A stretch of 64,000 bases of DNA from Stutzerimonas stutzeri (lineage in GTDB: Bacteria > Pseudomonadota > Gammaproteobacteria > Pseudomonadales > Pseudomonadaceae). Positions 57,890 to 64,000 of the stretch are shown one piece after another. The position numbers and the translations under genes are program-made. The notes under the pieces are model-generated. The model was given only the letters and a program-made list of their open reading frames with translations, ran no database searches and was not told where the DNA came from. The stretch lies in assembly GCF_009789555.1 (NCBI RefSeq), contig NZ_CP046902.1, positions 2,124,001-2,188,000 of the forward strand, in the 5' to 3' direction. The stretch's first letter is position 1; every line of letters begins with the position of its first letter.

Positions 57890-59479
57890 ATGATGGTCTC
57901 ACTAGACGCGCAAGGGCTGTCGGGCCGGACCTACGATTTCATCGTCTGCGGCGCGGGCGCCTCGGGTGGCGTGGTGGCCCGTCGCCTGGCCGAGAACCCC
58001 GACGTGCGCGTGTTGCTGGTCGAGGCGGGCGGCGACGAGCGCACCGAGACCGTCACCGATTCGCGTCTGTGGATGCGTAATATCGGCAGTGAGCGTGACT
58101 GGCAGTTTCGTGCCGAACCCTGCGAGGCCCTGAACGGCAGAACGCCGCCGCTGCCAATGGGCAAGGTGCTCGGTGGAGGCAGCAGTGTGAACGGCCTGAT
58201 CTGGGCACGCGGCCACAAAAACGATTTCGACAACTGGGCCCGGGCCGCTGACGATCCGGGCTGGAGCTACGAGTCGGTGCTTCGCACCTACCAGCGCATC
58301 GAGCGCTGGGACGGCCCCGCCGATCCGGTACGCAGGGGCGTTGACGGTCCGTTCTACGTCACCCTGCCAAAGGACCCGAACCCGGTGGCGCTGGCGCTGG
58401 TCGAGGCGACCCGGGCATTGGGTATCAGCGCCGTGGAGGACCTGAACGGCGCCGCCATGGAAGGGCCCGGCGCCTGCGGTATTCCCAACGTACCGGTAAT
58501 CGGGGCCTGCGAGCGTGTGTCGGTGGCCAGCGCCTATCTGCGGCCGGTCATGGGCCAGGCCAACCTGGATGTGCTGCTCGATGCCTGTGTGGAGCGGGTG
58601 CTGCTGAAGGGACGGCGCGCGGTTGGTGTCGGCCTGCGCCAGCGGGGTCGATGGCTGGACGTGCATGCCGATCGGGAAGTCGTCTTGTCGATGGGCGCCA
58701 TCAACACGCCCAAGGTGCTGATGCTGTCGGGCATTGGTGACCGTGCTCAACTGAGCCGGCATGGGATTGAGGTGGTGCAGCACTTGCCCGGCGTGGGGCA
58801 GAATTTTCAGGACCACATCCTGGTGGCCGGCTGCTGCTGGGAATACCGTGAGCCGCAGCTGCCGCGCAACAATTCGGCGGAGTTCACCTTTTTCGCCAAG
58901 AGCGACCCGTCATTGCCGACACCGGATCTGCAGCCGGTCCTGGAGGAATGCGCCTTTGGCAGCGAGATCACTCGCCAGCAGTACGACCTGCCGGTGGACC
59001 CGAGTCTGGCCTGGACGCTCGCGCCCGGTCTGGTGCGCCCGTACAGCCGTGGGCAGGTGCTTATCGGCGGCAATCGTTTTGATGATCCGCTGCGTGTCGA
59101 GGCCAACTTTCTCAGCGACGAGCGAGACGTCAAGGCACTGCTGAGGGCCATTGAGCTGTGCCGGGAAATCGGCAATTCGGCCGCCCTCAGGCCCTTCGTC
59201 AAACGCGAATTGATGCCCGGGCCTTTGGCTGGCGCGGCCCAGATAGAGTTCTTGCGCAACGCTGCCGGCACCTACTTTCATCAAACCTGCACGGCCAGGA
59301 TGGGGACCGACGCGCTGTCGGTGGTCGATGGCCGCCTGCGGGTGTACGGCATCGATGGCCTGCGCATCGCCGACGGCTCGATCATGCCGGAAATCACTAC
59401 CGGTAACACCGTTGCGCCTTGCGTGATGATCGGGGAGCGGGCGAGCGAAATCATCAGGGCCGACAACCGCCTGGATTGA
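57890..59479 (+). CDS. GMC-family FAD-dependent alcohol dehydrogenase
   Basis: A 529-residue glucose-methanol-choline oxidoreductase. It has an N-terminal FAD-binding motif DFIVCGAGASGGVVARRLAE (residues ~16-35), the GMC signature GKVLGGGSSVNGLIWARG (~90-107), the second signature GAINTPKVLMLSGIG, and the C-terminal active-site segment YFHQTCTARMG with GLRIADGSIMPEITTGNT. It would oxidise a primary alcohol to an aldehyde, feeding the divergent aldehyde dehydrogenase. AGGAGAGG precedes two in-frame ATGs (57890, 57893). It is probably cytoplasmic or membrane-associated and donates electrons to the respiratory chain. Confidence 0.93.
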   Translation: MMVSLDAQGLSGRTYDFIVCGAGASGGVVARRLAENPDVRVLLVEAGGDERTETVTDSRLWMRNIGSERDWQFRAEPCEALNGRTPPLPMGKVLGGGSSVNGLIWARGHKNDFDNWARAADDPGWSYESVLRTYQRIERWDGPADPVRRGVDGPFYVTLPKDPNPVALALVEATRALGISAVEDLNGAAMEGPGACGIPNVPVIGACERVSVASAYLRPVMGQANLDVLLDACVERVLLKGRRAVGVGLRQRGRWLDVHADREVVLSMGAINTPKVLMLSGIGDRAQLSRHGIEVVQHLPGVGQNFQDHILVAGCCWEYREPQLPRNNSAEFTFFAKSDPSLPTPDLQPVLEECAFGSEITRQQYDLPVDPSLAWTLAPGLVRPYSRGQVLIGGNRFDDPLRVEANFLSDERDVKALLRAIELCREIGNSAALRPFVKRELMPGPLAGAAQIEFLRNAAGTYFHQTCTARMGTDALSVVDGRLRVYGIDGLRIADGSIMPEITTGNTVAPCVMIGERASEIIRADNRLD

Positions 59480-59492
59480 CCGGGCAGAGTGG

Positions 59493-59507
59493 GCACCGCT
59501 TCGGTGC
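59493..59507. terminator. Short hairpin after the GMC oxidoreductase gene
   Basis: GCACCG-CTT-CGGTGC, 15 bases after the stop codon. The stem is short and no T-tract follows directly, although an A-rich run lies ~70 bases on. It is followed by an orphan AGGAGGT (59511-59517). Confidence 0.4.
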
Positions 59508-59623
59508 GGTAGGAGGTATACCGCATATCTTGGGTGCGGTCTTGTCGCATGGCGCGGCGGGCCACGCTGAGGATTATAAAAAAAACACCATAAAAAACAG
59601 CTAGATACCTATTTTCAGCGGCA

Positions 59624-59639
59624 TGGTATCCATCTTGCT
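59624..59639 (+). promoter_or_regulatory. Possible sigma-54 promoter of the ABC transporter operon
   Basis: TGGTAT-N5-TTGCT keeps the GG, the spacing and the whole -12 element. It lies 57 bases before the first ABC gene and is preceded by a long A/T-rich tract (59570-59620), a common feature of enhancer-dependent promoters. Confidence 0.55.
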
Positions 59640-59695
59640 ACAGCAGGTTCTCACTGGTGGCAGCAGCGACCGAGACGGAGCGGATCGAGGACTCG

Positions 59696-60805
59696 ATGAT
59701 AGAAGTCAGACTTGAGAACGTCACCAAATCCTACGACGGGAAAAGCCATGCCATACCCGGGCTCGACCTGACCTGCCGGCGTGGCGAGATGCTCGCCTTG
59801 CTCGGGCCCTCGGGCTGCGGCAAGTCGACCACGCTGAAGATGATCGCTGGCATCGAGTCGATCTCCGGCGGCGCCATCTTCTTTGAAGACAGGGAAGTCT
59901 CCGAACTGGATACCGCGAGCCGCAACGTGGCCATGGTCTTCGAGGACTATGCGCTCTATCCGCACTTGACCGTGTTCGAGAACATCGCTTTTCCGCTGTC
60001 GATCCGCGGCGTCGAGCGTCAGCAGATCAACGAGCGCGTCGAATACGTGCTCAAGCTGCTCGGGCTCGGCGATATCAGCGGGGAGTCCGTCCAGAGCCTG
60101 AGCGGCGGCGCGCAGCAGCGCGTTTCGATTGGGCGCGCGCTGGTCCGTGAGCCGGCGCTGATCATGTTCGACGAGCCGCTGAGCCACTTGGATGCCGATC
60201 AGAAGGTGCAACTGCGCACCGAGATCAAACGGCTGCAGCAGACCGCAAAGCTTACCTCGGTACTGGTTACCCACGACCAGAACGAAGCCATCTCCATGGC
60301 CGATCGCATCGCGGTAATGGACAAGGGCGTGCTGCAACAGGTCGATACGCCCACCGAAATCTACAACCGGCCGGCGAACATCTTCGTTGCCAGCTTCATT
60401 GGAGAGCCGCCGATGAATCTGCTTGCCGCCCAGTGCGTGGAGGTGGCGGGAGAGCTTCGTGTCCGCTTCTGTGACCATACCGAATTCAGCCCTTCGGCAT
60501 CTGTCCGCGGGCAGCTCGCGACGCGGCCAGAAGGTGCTGCGCTGGTCATCGGCATTCGTCCGGAAAAGTTATCGCTGCAGCCTTCACTCGAGGCGCTGGG
60601 GGTCGACGGCACGGTCTGGGCCTACGAGCCCAACGGCGACACAGACGTGCTGACGTTCGATACGCCGATCGGCCGACTCATCGCTGAGGCGCCCGCCCCG
60701 CTGCACCTGCGCGAAGGCGCCGAACAGCGCCTGGGACTGCATCCGGGGGATTTTCTCTACTTCTGTGGCGAGACCGGCCGCAACCTCGCGCGGGAGGCCG
60801 TATGA
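59696..60805 (+). CDS. ABC transporter ATP-binding protein 1
   Basis: A 369-residue ATPase of the carbohydrate/polyol uptake (CUT1, MalK/UgpC-like) type, with a C-terminal TOBE regulatory domain (~240-369). Walker A is GPSGCGKSTT, the signature LSGGAQQRV, Walker B LIMFDEPLSHLD, and the H-loop VTHDQNEA, all intact. The Q-loop Gln is replaced by Glu (MVFEDYALYP). The start is the ATG at 59696, with GAGG six bases upstream; a GTG at 59657 is possible. It overlaps the second ATPase gene by 4 bases and probably forms a heterodimer with it. Confidence 0.92.
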   Translation: MIEVRLENVTKSYDGKSHAIPGLDLTCRRGEMLALLGPSGCGKSTTLKMIAGIESISGGAIFFEDREVSELDTASRNVAMVFEDYALYPHLTVFENIAFPLSIRGVERQQINERVEYVLKLLGLGDISGESVQSLSGGAQQRVSIGRALVREPALIMFDEPLSHLDADQKVQLRTEIKRLQQTAKLTSVLVTHDQNEAISMADRIAVMDKGVLQQVDTPTEIYNRPANIFVASFIGEPPMNLLAAQCVEVAGELRVRFCDHTEFSPSASVRGQLATRPEGAALVIGIRPEKLSLQPSLEALGVDGTVWAYEPNGDTDVLTFDTPIGRLIAEAPAPLHLREGAEQRLGLHPGDFLYFCGETGRNLAREAV

Positions 60806-62004
60806 ACGCTGTCTCGACGAAGCAGGGGGCCGGGCAAGGCGATCAGGCGCTGGTACTGTTCGGGCTGAGCAAGCGTTTCGGTGAGTTGCACGCACTGAAC
60901 GACATCTGCCTCCACGCGGCGCCGGGCGAAATCATTGCCGTCTGCGGGCCGTCGGGCGCGGGCAAGTCGACCCTGGGCCGGCTGATCAGCGGGCTGGAGG
61001 TCGGCGATGCCGGCAGCATCCGGCTCGGTGACAGGGAACTCACCGCGCTGCCTCCGCAAAAACGACGTATTGCGCATATGTTTGAATCCCTCGCGCTCTA
61101 CCCGACCCTGGACGTGTTCAGCAATGTCGCTTCGCCGCTGAGGGCACCCTCGCACAAGGGGTTGTTCGATGCCGCCGAAATCCGTCGGCGGGTCGATGAG
61201 GTGCTGGAATTGACCGAGATTGCTCACTTGGCTTCGAGGCGACCGGCAGAGCTTTCGGGCGGCCAGAAACAACGTGTCGCGCTTTGCAGGACGTTGATTC
61301 AGGCGCCGGAGCTGTTCATCCTCGACGAGCCCATCGGCCATCTGGACGCCAAACTACGTCATCGTCTGCGTGGCGAGATCCGGCGTCGGCAGCGCGCGCT
61401 CGACAAGCCGACCCTCTGGCTGACGCCCGATACCCTGGAAGGCATGGCGGTGGCCGATCGGGTGGTGATGCTGGTCGGCGGTCAGGTCCGCCAGGTCGGC
61501 ACTCCGCACCAAGTCTATTCAGCACCCAGCAGCGCCAGTGTCGCGCGCCTGGTCGGCGATCCGGCGATGAACCTGCTGGATATCTGGCTGAAGCAGGAAG
61601 ACGGCGAATTGCAGGCCCTCTGCAACGGCGAGCGCATGACGCTGCCCGCCACCCTGATGCGGCGTCTGGCCGCCCAGGGCAAGCCCTACTGCACCCTCGG
61701 TTTTCCACCGTTGCACACCGCAATCACCAGCACCGCCTCGGCCGGCGCGATCCGTGCCGAGGTGTACGCGGTCGAGCCCTTTGGCAAGTACAGCCTGGTC
61801 ACCGTGGACATTCATGGCGCGCGGATCAAGTCCAAGATGCCGCCCGATTTCCACGCGTCGGTCGGCGACATCGTGCAGATCACCCTCGCGGCGGAACATG
61901 CCTTGCTGTTCGACCACGACAGCGGCCTGCTCATCGGCGACCCGGCCGCAGACACCGCACCCAGTTCGACAAACGTTCCCCATCGTCACTACGAGGCGCA
62001 ATAG
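60802..62004 (+). CDS. ABC transporter ATP-binding protein 2, partly degenerate
   Basis: A 400-residue ATPase of the same carbohydrate/polyol type. Walker A GPSGAGKSTL, signature LSGGQKQRV and Walker B LFILDEPIGHLD are intact, but the H-loop His is replaced (WLTPDTLEG instead of VTHD) and the Q-loop Gln by Glu (HMFESLALYP). The catalytic switch His being Pro suggests that this subunit does not hydrolyse ATP well at its own site and acts with ATPase 1 in an asymmetric heterodimer. A TOBE domain follows. The 4-base overlap with the preceding gene supports equal production of the two. Confidence 0.9.
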   Translation: MNAVSTKQGAGQGDQALVLFGLSKRFGELHALNDICLHAAPGEIIAVCGPSGAGKSTLGRLISGLEVGDAGSIRLGDRELTALPPQKRRIAHMFESLALYPTLDVFSNVASPLRAPSHKGLFDAAEIRRRVDEVLELTEIAHLASRRPAELSGGQKQRVALCRTLIQAPELFILDEPIGHLDAKLRHRLRGEIRRRQRALDKPTLWLTPDTLEGMAVADRVVMLVGGQVRQVGTPHQVYSAPSSASVARLVGDPAMNLLDIWLKQEDGELQALCNGERMTLPATLMRRLAAQGKPYCTLGFPPLHTAITSTASAGAIRAEVYAVEPFGKYSLVTVDIHGARIKSKMPPDFHASVGDIVQITLAAEHALLFDHDSGLLIGDPAADTAPSSTNVPHRHYEAQ

Positions 62005-62006
62005 CT

Positions 62007-63428
62007 ATGGAAAAACGTCAGTCAACGGCCAGGGACTCATCGCGCGCTGCCCGGCTTTTCGCGGCATCGGCGCTGGTGCTCGCGCTCAACCCGCTGCAGG
62101 CCTTCGCCTGGAGTTACAAAGAGGCGGCGCAGCCATACGCCGGCACCAGCATCCGGGTACTCGACGAGGTCACGCCGCTGCAGGAGACCATGCGCAAGCT
62201 GGTCCCCGAATTCACCCGGGAAACCGGCATCGAGGTCGAGTACGAGCTGCTCAGCCACGGCGACGTGATCAACCGTGGGCAAGCCGATCTGTTTTCCGGG
62301 CGCGGCCATTACGACGCGATCATGCTGCACGGCCTGCAACTCGGGCCCTTGCTCGACGCAGAGGTGCTGAAGCCGATCGACTCGCTGCTCAAGGATGAGA
62401 AGCTGACCAATCCCGATCTCGCGCTGGACGACCTGATCGAGCCGGCGAACGAAACGCTGGTCAATTACGCTGGCGAGCGCTACGGCTTTCTGACCTGGAA
62501 CTACAACCAGATCTATTGGGCCCGCGCCGATCTGCTCAACCATCCCGAAGAGAAGGAAGCCTTCAAGCGTAAATACGGTTACGAGCTCGCGCCGGCCGGC
62601 ACCATGCAGCAGATGCGCGACATCGCCGAGTTCTTCACCCGCAAGGCCGGGCAGACGCTGGCCGGCGAGCCGCTGAAAAATGACTTCTACGGCATCGTGC
62701 TTGAGGGCATTCCCGGCGGCACCACCTTCACCACGGTCTGGGAGGTGTTCCTGAACAACTTCGGTGGCGGCGTGTTCGACGCGCAAGGCAAGCCGAGCCT
62801 GGACAATCCGAAGAACGTCGAAGCGCTGCGATTCTGGGCGGACCTCTGGAAGTTCGCCCCACCGGGCCAGGCCGAGTACTCGCTGATCGACGTGCCCACT
62901 GTCATGGGGAACGGCATCGCCGCCCAATCGATCGCCTTCAGTGACTTCGTGCTCGGGGTCGACCGTGAGGGTGGCGGCATCTATGCAGGCCAGTTCGTCT
63001 ACCGTGGCATTCCGATCAACGAAGGCAGCGAGGCGTCGCACACCGCGGGCGGTGAGCCGTCGCTGATGGCAATGAGCGGCCTGTCGAAGAACCCCGAGGC
63101 GACCTACCTGTTCATGCAGTGGATGATCGACCGGAACACCCAAGACCGGCTGCTGGAAATGGGCGGCGGCGGTGTGCCGATCCGCCAGTCGTCCTTCGAG
63201 CTGCCGGTCATGCAGGAGGCCGCGCGCAAGTCGCTGTATGACGCGATGGCGGCATCGCTCAAGGTGGTGACAGCCAAGCCCAAGGCGCCGAAGTTCTTTG
63301 AGATCGACCAGACCATGGCGCCCCTCGTGCAGCAGGTGGGTATCGGCCAGCTCTCGGCCGAGGACGCGCTGAAGCAGGGGCAGAAGAAGCTGCTTTCCAT
63401 CTGTGACGAGTGTCTGCTGACGGAATGA
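62007..63428 (+). CDS. ABC transporter solute-binding protein (family 1)
   Basis: A 473-residue extracellular solute-binding protein with a signal peptide (residues ~1-36; hydrophobic LFAASALVLALNPLQAFA, with cleavage near QAFA-WSYKE). The family-1 (MalE-like) fold shows IRVLDEVTPLQETMRKL, FTRETGIEVEYELLSHGD, and the C-terminal FEIDQTMAPLVQQVG. It captures the substrate in the periplasm for the permease. The ATG at 62007 is used; the frame continues upstream but overlaps ATPase 2. The length is typical for polyol and sugar-alcohol binders. No ligand residues can be named from sequence. Confidence 0.9.
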   Translation: MEKRQSTARDSSRAARLFAASALVLALNPLQAFAWSYKEAAQPYAGTSIRVLDEVTPLQETMRKLVPEFTRETGIEVEYELLSHGDVINRGQADLFSGRGHYDAIMLHGLQLGPLLDAEVLKPIDSLLKDEKLTNPDLALDDLIEPANETLVNYAGERYGFLTWNYNQIYWARADLLNHPEEKEAFKRKYGYELAPAGTMQQMRDIAEFFTRKAGQTLAGEPLKNDFYGIVLEGIPGGTTFTTVWEVFLNNFGGGVFDAQGKPSLDNPKNVEALRFWADLWKFAPPGQAEYSLIDVPTVMGNGIAAQSIAFSDFVLGVDREGGGIYAGQFVYRGIPINEGSEASHTAGGEPSLMAMSGLSKNPEATYLFMQWMIDRNTQDRLLEMGGGGVPIRQSSFELPVMQEAARKSLYDAMAASLKVVTAKPKAPKFFEIDQTMAPLVQQVGIGQLSAEDALKQGQKKLLSICDECLLTE

Positions 63429-63438
63429 CGGGAGCCCC

Positions 63439-64000
63439 ATGAAACGATTGGAAAGCCGATGGTATCCGTACGCGCTGCTGGCGCCGGCCTTTTTGGTGCT
63501 GGTGCTGGTGAGCCTGGTGCCCTTCCTGTTCGCGGCCTACCTAAGCATGCACGAGGTCGCCTACGGGCGGGTTCGCGACTTTGCCGGGCTGGAAAATTAC
63601 GCCGCGCTGATGGGCAACGACCGGTTCTGGAACAGCCTCGGCGTGGCGGCGAAGTTCATGCTGATCGCCTTCCCACTGGAGTTTGTGCTCGGCCTGGCCG
63701 GGGCGCTCCTGCTGAATAAGAAGGTCTGGGGACGCAGCGTGATCCTGCCGCTGCTGTTCATTCCGACCATGATGGCGCCCATCGTCGTGGGGCTGGTCTG
63801 GAAGGTGATGTTCGCCGGCTCCTGGGGCCTGCTGTCCTACAACATCATGGAGCGCTTCGGCTGGCTGTCGGATACCTCGGTTTTCTCGTCGCCCGACTAC
63901 GCGCTGCTGGCCCTGGCGCTGGTCGATGTCTGGCAGTGGACGCCGTTCATGATGCTGGCCTTCTTCGCCGGTCTGCAGGCCTTGCCGGTGAGCCCGTACC
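63439..64000 (+). CDS. ABC transporter permease (MalF-like), partial
   Basis: The first 187 codons of an inner-membrane permease that continues past the window. It begins MKRLESRWYPYALLAPAFLV and has helices at ~10-32, ~68-90 (FMLIAFPLEFVLGLAGALLL), ~98-122 and ~152-178. It is of the MalF/UgpA type that accompanies CUT1 ATPases. GGAG lies seven bases before the ATG at 63439, which is 10 bases after the binding-protein stop. A second permease gene is expected just beyond the window. Confidence 0.9.
   Translation, partial: MKRLESRWYPYALLAPAFLVLVLVSLVPFLFAAYLSMHEVAYGRVRDFAGLENYAALMGNDRFWNSLGVAAKFMLIAFPLEFVLGLAGALLLNKKVWGRSVILPLLFIPTMMAPIVVGLVWKVMFAGSWGLLSYNIMERFGWLSDTSVFSSPDYALLALALVDVWQWTPFMMLAFFAGLQALPVSPY

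Noticed and set aside
61284..62006. In-frame N-terminal extension of the solute-binding protein
   Set aside because: It lies antiparallel in frame to ATPase 2, and the clear signal peptide begins at the ATG at 62007.
1..64000. CRISPR array, tRNA, rRNA, transposase, integrase or prophage
   Set aside because: No regular spacer-repeat pattern, cloverleaf, rRNA sequence or transposase/integrase motif was recognised on either strand, although weak tRNA-like structures cannot be excluded without computation.

Overview
The window is high-G+C gammaproteobacterial DNA, almost certainly from a Pseudomonas/Stutzerimonas-type pseudomonad. The evidence is the gene order ppc-adk-tsaB followed by DUF72, extensin-like and rsmJ genes, a glpD/glpR/glpK group, a PfeRS-like two-component system next to a TonB-dependent receptor, a periplasmic PheC-type cyclohexadienyl dehydratase, and a REP-like hairpin. 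All calls come from reading the sequence and the conceptual proteins; no database search or statistics were run. No tRNA, rRNA, CRISPR array, transposase or phage gene was recognised.

Layout. 1-9.3 kb is conserved housekeeping: the 3' end of ppc, adk, tsaB, a hypothetical, a DUF72 protein, an extensin-like peptidase-fold protein, rsmJ, an HPF-like ribosome factor, two small proteins, a catalase and an inositol-phosphatase-like enzyme. 9.3-13 kb holds small and envelope genes (DUF3597, a 28-residue membrane peptide, a TSUP permease, CAP protein 1, a SpoIIAA-like protein, parvulin). 13.2-17.5 kb is glycerol catabolism (glpD, glpR, glpK) with a GlpR-like operator before glpD and no glpF beside glpK. 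17.6-29.5 kb is mixed: DUF1810, an SUV3-type helicase with a zinc ribbon, a second DUF72, a periplasmic dienelactone hydrolase, lipoproteins, sotB, rlpA, pheC and rlhA.

29.5-37.7 kb is an iron-uptake unit read on the minus strand: response regulator, sensor kinase, TonB-dependent receptor, a methyltransferase with a regulatory domain, DUF3649, PepSY protein and DUF3325, with a Fur-box-like site before the receptor. 37.8-48.7 kb is accessory: CAP protein 2, two very small proteins, a chemoreceptor/MatC-type transporter/amidohydrolase group facing a GntR-type regulator, an AAC(3)-I-like acetyltransferase, a PRISE-type reductase facing an HxlR regulator, DUF2141 and a methyltransferase.

48.8-64 kb is the most interesting part: a catabolic cluster. 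It encodes a dihydroorotase-like amidohydrolase, a three-subunit molybdenum hydroxylase, a CoxG-like protein, a DUF1116 protein (AllG/YlbE family), an aldehyde dehydrogenase, a GMC oxidoreductase and an ABC importer with two different ATPases that continues past the window end. Each of its four apparent transcription units is preceded by a -24/-12 (sigma-54) promoter-like sequence. The first also has an exact IHF consensus and an inverted repeat upstream. This looks like an enhancer-dependent regulon for uptake and oxidation of an unidentified, possibly nitrogen-containing or polyol-type compound. The substrate is not known from the sequence.
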